In this document: positions 1 through 10,900 of the stretch, piece by piece | Position numbering within the stretch: the first letter of the stretch is position 1 | Layout: every line of letters starts with the position of its first letter | Source of the DNA: Istiophorus platypterus | Taxonomy: Eukaryota; Chordata; Actinopteri; Istiophoriformes; Istiophoridae | Reading direction: 5' to 3' | Length of the DNA stretch: 64,000 bases | NCBI GenBank assembly: GCA_016859345.1 | Contig: CM029119.1 | Span: 8,826,912-8,890,911, forward strand | Position numbers and translations under genes: made by a program | Notes under the pieces: model-generated | What the model was told of the DNA's origin: nothing | The model's database searches: none | Seen by the model: the letters and a program-made list of their open reading frames with translations, nothing else

Positions 1-80
1 TTAAGGAGCACTGGGAGGACAGGGGACAGGACAGCAAACTTTCTCTCAACTAACAGGGGCAGCGACATAAACCAACTCAC

Positions 81-313
81 TTTCCTTCGATCCCTCTCCT
101 CTGCATCAAAGAAGAAGCACTGGGCATACTGTTGGGAGAGAAACAGAGAAACAATGGTCTGCAACTGTTACAAGCAGTGTATCATCCAGACATGAGAATG
201 TCCAAGCTTCTCTGTGGCGTTACCTCTTTGTTGAACTCCTGCAGCTGTGTCTGAACACCATCCTCGTCCCCCTGCTTGATGCACTGGATAATCCCCTCCA
301 CGTCCACGTCCAT
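81..313 (-). CDS. Partial unidentified protein, first two coding exons
   Basis: Two minus-strand exons join in phase 0. Exon 1 runs 313 to 224 (ATG at 313-311, 30 codons, starting MDVDVEGIIQCIKQGDEDGV and ending EFNKE, then a GT donor). Exon 2 runs 128 to 81 (16 codons, YAQCFFFDAEERDRRK, flanked by a CAG acceptor and a GTGAGT donor). A CAG acceptor at 320-319 shows that a noncoding 5' exon lies upstream, beyond the CA repeat at 330-398. The peptide is charged and looks helical, like the start of an ankyrin-type or coiled-coil protein, but I do not recognise the family. The gene continues past position 1, so only the N-terminal 46 residues are seen. Consistent reading frame across clean splice sites supports a real gene; the function is unknown. 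Confidence 0.55.
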
Positions 314-329
314 GCTCCCTGTACAAACC

Positions 330-398
<69 letters not shown>
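330..398. repeat. (CA)n microsatellite
   Basis: About 34 uninterrupted CA units directly upstream of the first coding exon of the minus-strand partial gene, so probably inside its 5' intron. The cysteine/valine reading frames across it are low-complexity artefacts. Confidence 0.95.
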
Positions 399-401
<3 letters not shown>

Positions 402-3400
402 TATTTACAGGGAGAGGAATAATCATACAGCCCATAACAAAATTAAAGTTACACAACAACAATGATGAGGATGGCGGTGACAGAGCTTGTGCATTATTAG
501 ACACTTAGTGAAAAAAATACATTATCTATATTATATGTTGCCTGTAATAAACTTGCCAGCTGGAAACAAGCACAAATAAATGCGAAATTAAAGAGAAGAA
601 AAGAGCCATTCAGTAAAATACTCATCATACCATCATATCATCACAATTGCCACATCAGTTTGATCAGTGATAAATCTTTCCTGGATAATGAAAGTTGAAT
701 CTTCATACTTTACATGCAACGATCCATAAAGGAATGCATTCTATATCTATTAAAAAGAGATGGAAATACACTGCGACAACAAGAGTTCACTTTCATGTTT
801 TTCCTAACTTACCTTGGGCAGTTCACTTTATCAGTCAGGTGATGTACTGTAGGTGTACCAAGGTCACCTTAAGTCTGCTGACGTAAAGTGCTGTCCCCGT
901 TCCAACTTTAACTCAGCCTGTTTTCCAGATTTTCTCACGTATGTGCAGAGTCCTGTGTGCTGTGTGCTGTGCTTGAATTTGTTCTGTTCACTTGCTTTCC
1001 AGTCACCCTCATGCACTCAGCCTAACCCTCTCTCTCTCGCTCTCTCTCTCGCTCTCTCTCTCGCTCTCGCTTTAATCCAAGAGAGGTGCAGTAGCCATGG
1101 AGAGGTTATGGTTATAATCCACTAATGGACTCTAAGCTTATATCTCTCAGTGTTGACCCTCAAACCTTTTATAGGTTTTTCCAGACTTGTGCTGCACAGC
1201 CCTCTCTCTCTCTTTCTCTGTTACACTGTTTTACTCAAATCTGTTAATGGCTCAGGAAATACTAAAACAACCATTAAGATTTTCTTTTTTGTCCTTTTTT
1301 ATCACAGCTTCTGTAGCTGTTGCATAACAACACTTTAGCTACTGATGGCTAAGCTGGACTTGAAAAACACTGCTTTGAAATATGTTTGCAGAGTCACCTG
1401 AGTAGTATTTCTCTGCTGATAGTTAAAACATCTTTTTTTTTCTTTAGCAGAGTCATTGATAAATAAGAATGAAAAGTGAATTACATTTTCTGCACTCTTT
1501 ATTATAATGATGTTTGCATCTACTTCCAGAAGATGGCGCTATATTTATGGTTATGTTGCGTCAATCCATCTACAAGAGGTTATTTATCTCTTGCAAAATT
1601 TGTGTACATGTGTGTAACTGTACATTAGAAATTTTTTCTATTAAGAGTAAACTTAAACACTGTACTCTAGCCATAAGCTACAGTTGCTGTCAATCTACAC
1701 CAGAGCAGCTGCAACAGAAATCAATTTACTCTAAGGGAAGTCAGATTGCTCAAATTCTGATTTTATGTGAACAAATAAGATGTTTTTGTTTTCATCTTAC
1801 CTCACCTACTTTCAACTTATATTCTCAATCTACATTCTGCATTGGGAAGCTGAAATATACATTAAATACACTCATAGTCAGGTATCTTGAGTGACCTTAG
1901 AGATGAAAACTCTGAGAAGATGACATGTGAGTGAAAGACAGGCCTTCCTGACAGGATGCTCACTCTTGCGCCCAGTGGGCAGAGGAAATAGGGCAGAGAG
2001 GCTGCAGTGGCCGGCTGGTAGCTGTGGGCTTACAACAACAGGATGCGCGCTGCGTCAGCGATAGCGGGAGAAAAGTCAGAGGAGCCCTGACTAAGTCCTC
2101 TCCTGGAAGTAAACGCATATCCCTCCTATTTGCTTGAGATGTCGGTTATCGACAAGTCAGAACTACAAGGGTTTGATGACTGTCAGTGACCTTAAAAAAA
2201 AAACAATTTTTAATGACACATGTAATCCTGGCCTCTTTGCTTTAATCATCATGACACAGACTAGCTGTAATAACACTTAGGAAACAAAATTTTGCATGTA
2301 GCCTAAACTCAACTGATTCCTGTAAGCTTTCAATGGTCAGTCCACTTTAATGGGAAACTGTTTTGGACAGGATATGGATTGCTATTTTTTTGTGAGCATG
2401 TGTATTTCTGCGACATATATTTTTTGTCAACTTATGTATGGAGGAGAATTTGTTGTTGACAATCGCAATACTAAAAACATTTACATTTACTTATAACTTC
2501 ATTATAATGTGTTATAAACAATTTCTTAAATGTTTATATAGCCTATGAATGCTAAACAGCATCAAACTTAACTTAAAGTAATATATCACAAACTTAGTAA
2601 ATGAAAAGCATTTGCATATTTTTCAGTGAGGAAAGAGCTGTCAATGATATTTTAAAGAAATTCATTTTTGAAATCATAATTCAAAGCTGAGTATATTCAT
2701 ATGTCTCAAAATTATATGTATTATTATACTTTAGTTATATAACGAATTAGGTAATCACTCATACTCTATATTGATTTATAATTTCTTATATATTAAGCTA
2801 CAGGGTAACAAAATAGATCCCGATACTCCAAAAGGAATGAAAACACTATTTAAAAAATAGTTTCACAGACTTTATTCAGATTTTCTGAATGAGCATACAG
2901 AATTTTACATTATTGCATGAGGACTGTCACTTATACTTATATGACAGCATTAGCATCAAACTTTGTTTTCTGATGAGGAATGCATTTACTTTGGTTTAAA
3001 AGGTTACCCTGCTTATGTTTTTTGTCAAAAATGATCAATTTGCTCAAAGCGAGACAACAGCAGGTGCACAGGAACTGGTGAACCAGAAGGTTATTATTTG
3101 GTATGTAATCTCCCTCATAAAACATGTTGGGCCATTTCCAGGGGAAATTCTTCATAAAATAACACTTGGAGTAATTAGTTCTTAATCATGGGAAATCATA
3201 AGACTGCCTCATACACTTGACTGCTAATTGTTTTTAGTGCGCACACACGCCAGTGATGACTCAGTGCACTACTCCAACAACACAGACTGCCCAGATGGTC
3301 GTCACAGGAAAGGTACACAATAGCCCTGAGAAGGGAAGTCGTGAAGTCGAGGAGAGAGACTGGGAGAAAAAGAGTTTGCAGTTTCGAAAACATTAAACGT

Positions 3401-4140
3401 GACACTGGTCACATGGACTTACTGTATTATTAAAAGATCAAGCATTATGGTATAATTTCCTACAGAGATGTTAAAATGTAGCTAAGTGCAAATTCTGAAA
3501 AGTTCATAGTTTCACTGAACATTTTTGGTGGGTTAATAAAACCCTTAAGCAATCCTAAATGCTGTAGTACTATCAACAAATATTATCTTGGAGGAAAGGG
3601 GGAAGATCAAACTATTATTTTCAAAACACTGTATTGGGTGGGTAGGGGCGGGGGTGGTGGTGGGGGGTGTTGAAGGACATTTCAGGAATAAACACATTGA
3701 CTGAAAAAGTGACTCAAGGGAAAAAGGCACGGGAAACAAGGGGGTGATAAGAAAACCCTGGAGTAGAATTGGGGTTATTTTGGGCTCTGCGAGCTTCCTG
3801 CAGGTGATGGAAATGAAAGAATGATTTCTAGAACAATTACTCAGTGGCAAGTGCACTGAGAGAGGAGAGGGATGGAGGAGGATGTAAAATTGGGGGATGA
3901 CGGGGGCAGTGGAGCAAAGACTGAACATGAGAATCAAATATAAACATCACATGGGGTACAAGGTCACTTCAAGAATAAGTACAATGTTGTTTTTGGGTGC
4001 TGTTGTTAAAGGCTTGTTTATGTTAGCATCACAGCTCTTGTAAATAGAGAATAAAAATGCCACCATAACAGAATAATTAAGTGCGTGGGAGATGGTCTGG
4101 AAGTATAATCACAACATTACAGACACACCCCCTGCACCCT
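399..4140. other. Intergenic or 5' intron, no coding gene seen
   Basis: AT-rich DNA between the left-edge gene (minus) and the adrenomedullin-like gene (plus), which therefore point away from each other. A CT/TC run lies at 1029-1070. A GC-richer patch at about 1940-2110 contains a CRE-like TGCGTCAG and could be a promoter or first exon of the left-edge gene, but no splice model supports this. A G-rich tract at about 3640-3670 could fold as a quadruplex. No open frame here has flanking splice sites or family motifs. Confidence 0.5.
1029..1070. repeat. (TC)n microsatellite with GC interruptions
   Basis: Runs of CTCTCTCTC spaced by CGCT form a polypyrimidine tract. No gene overlaps it. Confidence 0.9.
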
Positions 4141-4150
4141 GCAGTCACAC

Positions 4151-4156
4151 TATAAA
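4151..4156 (+). promoter_or_regulatory. TATA box of adrenomedullin-like gene
   Basis: TATAAA followed by GGGC, about 30 bp upstream of a likely start site near 4180. A noncoding first exon would run from there to about 4278, where GGTG|GTAAGT gives a good donor; the coding exon begins after the CCACAG acceptor before 4484. Confidence 0.7.
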
Positions 4157-4494
4157 GGGCCAGAGGTGGAGGGAGATGACAGACTGGGGACTCTGACATT
4201 CGGCAAGAAATTCCAACTGAACGTCTGGATTGATGGTTTACTCAAAAAGCCAAAGCAGGTTTTTAAATTTTTTTGGTGGTAAGTTTCATTCTTCGTTTGG
4301 GTTTATGCTCTTATGATGAGTTTGTTAATGCATAATTGACATGTTTATGGACTTTTTTGGTCAGATGGTTATGTCTCAGTGTTACTAGGGTTAATATTGA
4401 GCTCTAAAGACCCTTTGTTAGGAGTACATCTGGTCAGTATATTTTGTTTTCCTCAGCATCACTACGGTTGTTTTCTGCCACAGGCCAGTGCGGT

Positions 4495-5312
4495 ATGGAG
4501 ATAACTGTTCTGCTGCTCCTGATTGTGCCTTTGACCGTTGCCTCACCACTTAGACCAACTCACAGGTGAGTGAAAAACATCAATAAGCTTATATGGTAGA
4601 GATAATGACTGAAAATAAATACTGACAGTGGCCTAAATGCAAAAAAAGTTTCCCTACATTGTTTATCTATATCATACATTATTGTAAATCAGAGTTGTTT
4701 GGTTCATGAAATGCATAATCAATACCTCATTCTTTTGTTTCCACAGGGCAGACGCAGACACTGTCCTCTCAGGGGACATTCTTCAGGCTTCTGGGGTGAA
4801 AAGGTCAGAGGACACACAGGAGGAGCATGCTCAAGCACTGAAGATCATTCCGTTTCATTCAGAAGACAAACACCGAGACCTGGATATACTGAATCACAAG
4901 TACGAAAGAGCATAGAAATTCAAAATGTACTGTTAACGGTTGAAACACTAGCCTGCTTGTGTTATTTATCATACTGTACTGTAAATCCTACCAAACTGTT
5001 TGTAGTTGGACGGTTGTATAGAGTAAATACTATAGATGAAATTCAACTTCTACTGATATCTGTACATTATTTTTCTAAATGTTTATGTAATGTTTTAAGA
5101 ACTCAAGTTTGACTTTTATCCGTTTTTTTTTTCTCCTCTTTATCATTGACAGCATGGCAGTGATGTCACGTTCTCGACGTGCATCTCCGGGTGGCTGCAA
5201 GCTCGGAACATGCCATCTTCACAACCTGGCCAGCACATTATACGACATCAGCAGAACGCGCGGAAATGATAAGTCGAAACAGGCCACTGACCCGCAGGGA
5301 TACGGCAGATAG
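4495..5312 (+). CDS. Adrenomedullin-family peptide hormone precursor
   Basis: Predicted 127-residue secreted precursor of a vasoactive peptide; adrenomedullins act through calcitonin-receptor-like receptor plus RAMP. Three coding exons: 4495-4565, 4747-4899 and 5153-5312. Residues 1 to about 17 form a signal peptide (MEITVLLLLIVPLTVA). The last exon holds a basic cleavage site (SRSRR), then the hormone with the family ring CKLGTC and the following HLHNLASTLY. It ends in PQGYGR and stop, so the Gly would supply a C-terminal tyrosine amide. Adrenomedullins typically have a run of Arg after that Gly; here only one Arg remains. The ring and amidation signal exclude calcitonin and CGRP. Which paralogue it is (AM1, AM4 or AM5 type) is uncertain; human ADM5 lies in the same broad region of 19q13.33 as TRPM4, which favours an AM5-like assignment only weakly. 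Confidence 0.88.
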
Positions 5313-5318
5313 GGATGA

Positions 5319-5360
5319 GGAGTGACATGGAGTGACATGGAGTGACATGGAGTGTTATGG
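5319..5360 (+). repeat. Short tandem repeat in 3' UTR, 10-bp unit
   Basis: Four tandem copies of GGAGTGACAT, the last degenerate, begin 7 bp after the adrenomedullin-like stop codon. Confidence 0.85.
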
Positions 5361-5557
5361 ACTAGGAAGGCTGATGGTTCTCAACATAGGCTCCATCTAT
5401 TTACAACTAAATATCTCTGTATATGTTCTGACCGACTGGTACTTATTATAGATCCATGCTCATTGAGCACATAGAACCTGGATGTTTGAATGCTGTGTGA
5501 AATACCTGATCATTTTACTTTAAAATTTATATTCTTCAATATTTAAATGTATTGTTC

Positions 5558-5563
5558 AATAAA
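5558..5563 (+). terminator. Poly(A) signal of adrenomedullin-like gene
   Basis: AATAAA about 245 bp downstream of the stop codon, in AT-rich DNA, with no further coding sequence until trpm4. Confidence 0.7.
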
Positions 5564-6499
5564 TATTTAATATAAACAAGAATGTGGAGTTATAGTTCAT
5601 GCATACCTAGATGAACCTTCTCTGGGGTTGCTTAAAATGCAAAATTGCCACCTACAGGTTGAACGCTGCTTAGATGGGGGACCTTTAGCGAAAAGGCAAA
5701 GAAGGTCCCCAAAACAAATCATCTCACACTCAAAATTGCCTTTGGGGGGTCATGTAAACATTGTGGCCCTGCACAATATGTTTTTTAGGAATACGGCCAT
5801 CCCCCCTGAACTTATATTTCACCTCACTGGGCAAATATTCCGATGGAAATTTGATGATGAAAATGTTTTCTGACTCGTGTTTTAACAGTAATTGCTCACC
5901 ACCTATGTAGTGAATGTCTGTTGTTGTGACTGGCCCTACCTATTTTCAAAGTTTGGGGAGGAGGAGGAGGAGGAAGAGGGAGGGGGGGCACTTGGAAGTT
6001 ACCTGCCTGTGGTGAAACCACACCCTCACCTGTGTGCTGGGCCCTGTCCTTTACCCGACTTCCCCCGAGAGAGACGCTTGCGTGGAAATGGCATTTCCAT
6101 CGATAGGGGCATAGTCAACCGCAGCAGGCAGGCACATTAGCCTCCTTACTGGAGAATGGTCAGAAAGGCATTGTGAAGTATCTCCCCACCACCACCACCA
6201 CCACCACACCCACCCTCCCACCGGGGTCGAACAACAAAGGGGGAAAAAGAAAGAGAAAACAAAAAACATGAGAGACACGCAAGGAGAAGGAGGCGCCGGA
6301 GGAGACAAAATCGTTAAATCTGAGAAGGACCAGGTTGGTGGGCTTTTCCTTCAGATTCCTTCGGTGTCTGGTCGTTGTGCCGGGGTCGTTGTTGTTGTTG
6401 GCACAAAAAAGGAGGCATCGGCTGCTGGAGAGATTGAATAGGTGGAGGCAAAAACTCCCAAACTGGAAGTTGTACCGAAAGCGGGTGGCTTGAAGTCAA

Positions 6500-7260
6500 C
6501 TCCCCGTGGTCCTGAGTCACGGTGACGGGGGACGGAGCGGCCCGCTTGGGACGGCACGTCTCAAACGCCCGGCCGCTGATCTAATACTCCCAAATAGGGA
6601 TCTGGTCACGGGAAAAAAAAAACAAAAAACCAATGGCACCTTAACTGCGTACGTGTGCAAGCGTGTGTGTGTGTGTACGTGAACGCACCGGCGGCTCGGT
6701 AGCAAAGGGCGGCTAATTTCGGCCCCTGGCTTGTTGACACTTGGTGCGATTATGTTACTTGAGGAAAACCCGCGGGGTGTTTAGCTAACTTTTGCGCTGG
6801 AAAACGACGAGAACGGCTCAGGAACGAGCCGCTCGGCGTTTTCTGAAGCTAAAAAGTCGAAGGCGGGCGTTTTTCTCGGGATTAAAACAGAGACGAAAAA
6901 AGCCCGTTGTAAGATAAGCACCGCTCGGCGACACGGTCACGGCGACTAGTCCGCAACTTGAAGGTTTTGCACGTAAAGTCGGAGCTGGAACAAAAACAAA
7001 CAAAAAAAATAAATCACGGGTAATGTCGCGAGATCAGCGCCGGTGGGATTTAAAACCGTGACGTAGAAGTTGCCCAGGGTGCGCGTGTAACCGCAGGGCC
7101 GCGGGCCGCGTTCCGTTCAGCTGTCCCGGGCCCTCGGTTCCGGTTCCGTGCGCACCGACCGGACGGACGGGACCGCGGCCGCAGCTAAACGGAACGGAGG
7201 GGCCGCCGCCGCGGGGAGCCCGGCCAGCGATGCAGCGGGGGTCTGGGAGTCAGTGACTCT
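6500..7260 (+). promoter_or_regulatory. CpG-rich likely trpm4 promoter and 5' leader
   Basis: The only strongly GC- and CpG-rich block in the left half of the window; it becomes densest at 7050-7230 (GGGCCGCGGGCCGCG and similar). It sits 0.7-1.5 kb upstream of the first trpm4 coding exon, with no other plus-strand gene between. The transcription start and the noncoding first exon cannot be fixed from sequence alone. Confidence 0.5.
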
Positions 7261-7442
7261 AAAAGTGAAAGAATCTCTGTGTGGTTTCGTGTTTGGTTAA
7301 AAAAGTTGTAAGGTGAGAGTCAGGTCCAGTGTCAAGTAGTGAAGAGTCCGGTGGAGGAGGAGGAGGGAGCTTTTGTTTGGCCTGTAGTTTTGTAGATATC
7401 CTGCAAAATGTGTTGCGTGATTCAAAGATACTTAGGTTCACG

Positions 7443-7866
7443 AACACACACACTCTCACACACACACACACTCACACACTCACACACACACACACTCTCT
7501 CTCACACACACTCGCACCCACACATACACTCCCTCTCACAAACACATGCACACACACACACTCTCTCACACACACTCACACACACTATCTCTGACACACA
7601 CACACACTCACTCACACACACACTATCTCTCACACACACACACACACTCTCTCTCACACATACACTCTCACACACACGCACACACACACTCACACACACA
7701 CACACACACACACTCACACACTCTCACACACACACACTCACTCTCACACTCTCACACACGCACTCTCTCTCTCACACACACAAACACACACACACACACT
7801 CTCTCACACAAACTCACACACACTCTCACACACACACGCACTCACACTCACGCACACTCTTTCTCC
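7443..7866. repeat. (CA)n/(CT)n compound microsatellite, about 420 bp
   Basis: Long imperfect mix of CACA and CTCT blocks immediately upstream of the first trpm4 coding exon. It creates long His/Thr/Ser/Leu frames on plus and Cys/Val frames on minus, all low-complexity artefacts. Confidence 0.95.
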
Positions 7867-7972
7867 ACAGCACCATGTCAGAAGTCACAGTCAGGTGTTT
7901 GGGTACAACATATTTCACCAGCCCGTCGTCAGGTATTCCATTTAAACAGAGTTACATTCACCCTGCAGCCAC

Positions 7973-10900
7973 ATGACTTCCAAGGATACAAGGGTAGGGT
8001 CAGAATTAAACCTCCACAAATCTGAAAGAGGTATGTGCGTAAATTCCATTTTTTTAATCCGTTTGAAATATTTTTCAGAGTTGGATCCCAAAAATCATCA
8101 AGAAAAGGGTGTGCACCGCCTTTGTAGAGGATTCTTTCAGGTACCGTGAACTCTGTGGAGCACATTTCTTTGTGATTATAATGTCTCCCTAATGACTGTG
8201 AGGATGCATCACAGGATGATCGCGTTTTCACATGGATGCATTATCTTCTCACCTCTCGCAGTAATGGGGCGCTTTGCCAGTGCGGGGGTGCGAGAGACGC
8301 CCACGCCTCTGTGGCTCTTGGTGACTATTTCAGCACAGCGATCGTCAACCACTGGGACAGTGCCCAGCACTCCTCCGAGTACCCGACTGATGCCTTTGGA
8401 GAGCTGCAGTTTGCTGGAGCCAGCAAGAGGCATAGCTACGTGGGTGCTCCTCTGTCAACCTGATAGATGTTCTCTGAATGTTTAATTAAATGTTTTATTC
8501 CTAAAGTCTTAGGGTTTTTTTTTGATCAAATCTGCAGTGTTATGCTATAGTGTTTTAGAGGCAAGTGCTTCTAATGGTGAGTCAAATGATGATTCAAATT
8601 CACCACAAGTAGTAGTAGTCAGCACGGTTGCTTTGCCTTAACATTAATCTGCTGCTGAACATGAGTATGCATGAGTATGCAGAATACACTAAGAATGAGA
8701 TCACATATCTTTACTGTCAGTCCTTAGTTTATCATAACCAATTCGAGACACTTGGAGTAGGACTTAGCATGCGTTATTGTACTAAAATGATCACAATTAT
8801 TTGTTTTTGAAGTCTTAGATTGTCTTTTGGTTAATTTCCCCACGTATGAAACTTATTTGTTGTTGTATAATCAATCAAATGTCCATTTTGTTTCACTTGG
8901 GTGTCTCAGTTCCTGCGTCTGTCGTGGGACACCCCCCCGTCTATGGTCTACACCCTGATGACGGCCCATTGGGGCCTGCCTGCTCCAAATCTAGTGGTTT
9001 CTGTAGTGGGTGGAGAAGGAAGGACAAAGGTGAAGACCTGGGTTCGAGAGGTCCTCAGGCAGGGACTAGTGAAAGCCTCACAAAGCACAGGTAAACACAG
9101 CACGAAAGCAAACTGTGAATTTGAAGTAACTAAATCATTGCCTCAAACAATGCTTCAAAGGTGGATCATAGGTTTCAGTGCAGATAAAAGTAATGAAAAA
9201 CTCATATACACTATTCATGGTATCTTGATAATGTCCACTTAGCTTCAACTTGTGAAGCAATTTGTCTACATTCACCATATGTTGTAATGGTTTCACAGAC
9301 TGTTCCCCTTCGATATAGGACGCAACTGTTTTGACTGATGTACCTAACTTTAATTTTGGCACGCATGGTAATATGACACTCCTACTGTATAATGACACTG
9401 TGCGTATTTATTAGCATAGTTGTATTTACGTCAGATTAAGATCATTTTGGTCCTCTCCCCGAAGCGATTTTGTTAACCTCTTGTATATTTTCAGATGAAA
9501 AAATGCCATTTAAACCTGATACTTGTGCAGTTTAGATCGGAGCCTAAGGTTGTGCACAAGGCCCATGGGAGTGATTAAACTTTTGTACTATTTCACAGTC
9601 ATTCCAAGACACTGACTAATGATCTAAAATACTCAATCTATATTTTCTTGGAAAAAACTTACTCATGGTGGTATTTGCGCAAACAATCCAACTTTTACAG
9701 AAGTGAAAAATAGCACTCTCTTGGGTCCATTCCTAATTTGGAACTACAATGGCTATTCCCCCCCCGAATAACGTGCCAAGTGCAGGTGGCACAAGGTGAT
9801 ACTGATCTCCCTTCATCTGAGGTTACAACAACTAGCTGTTCTCCCAGAGGCCCAAGATCAAAGCAAATACAATAAGATGCAGGCGTACACGTGAATTCAC
9901 CAAAGGTTCGCACATAGACACAGGGTGCAAAAACTTTAAAACTACTTCTTTTACAGATGACTATGCCCCTATGTCTTTCACTTGCAATTTGCCCTTCTAT
10001 GACCCTTGAATTCATCCCTTTGGTTTCTACAATTCAGTCCCAGTCTGTTTCGTATCAAGGGTTTGATGAAGTAATGGAATGAAATCGTCATTGTTCAGGC
10101 ATGGTCATATTCAGGCTGTTAACAGGGCAAAAATGTCACTGCATTCCCTCTTTCTTCTCGCATTAACAGTTCAACTTTTCCTCTTGTCAGGTGCGTGGAT
10201 CCTGACGGCAGGCTTGCGTGAAGGTGTAGGGAGATGTGTCGGAGAGGCAGTGAGGGATCACGCCACTGCAGCCTCGTCGGTCTCCCTCAGCAAGGTGGTG
10301 GCGCTGGGCATCGCTCCCTGGGGCCTTGTGCACAACCGACAGCAGCTGGTCAACCCTCAGGTTTGTACAAATTTCTCCATCTACAAATCTGTAATATCAG
10401 CTTTAAAATTGGAGCATTTTATCTTACAGCCCAACTTTGTCATTAACATTAATTATATGGATATAAATGGGTTATTTAGACTAACCCTTTTCTACTTTAC
10501 CTTTAAGTGTTTAAAGTAAGGTAAAAGCATATATTCTTCATCTGTACAACCTGGAGTCCTGACTGAATTGCTGTGCTCATGCACTGGGTTCACATGCTAT
10601 TAAAACACACTAGGAATATCCTACAAACTTAGTTATCTAGTGCACTGTAATAATAATAATAATATTTACCTGGGATTCTTCCTCTTTTGTAGGGAAGCTT
10701 TCCTGCTAAGTACTACGTCCAGAATACATCCCGGGACTCCTGCTGCCTGGACAACAACTACCAGGCCTTTCTGCTAGTAGATGATGGGAGTGTTGGGCGC
10801 AGAGGAGGGGATACAGGGTTCAGGGCCAAACTGGAGGACTACATCTCCCACCAGCGCACAGGCATCTGGGGTGAGAGATTACATAATGAAATATCATTTA

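Larger units (their letters stand above)
5564..7968. other. Intergenic, with promoter-like GC-rich stretch
   Basis: No conserved coding sequence. A small perfect stem-loop lies at about 5677-5711 (GGGGACCTT paired with AAGGTCCCC). GAG- and CAC-triplet runs occur at 5956-5990 and 6187-6212. The 3' half is the GC-rich region and microsatellite annotated separately. Confidence 0.5.

Noticed and set aside
5677..5711. Perfect 9-bp stem-loop (GGGGACCTT/AAGGTCCCC)
   Set aside because: Too short and isolated to claim a functional RNA; chance occurrence is plausible.
7329..8025. Two long plus-strand frames rich in His, Thr, Ser and Leu
   Set aside because: They are translations of the CA/CT microsatellite in overlapping frames with no splice or family support; only the short MTSKDTR segment near 7973 fits trpm4.
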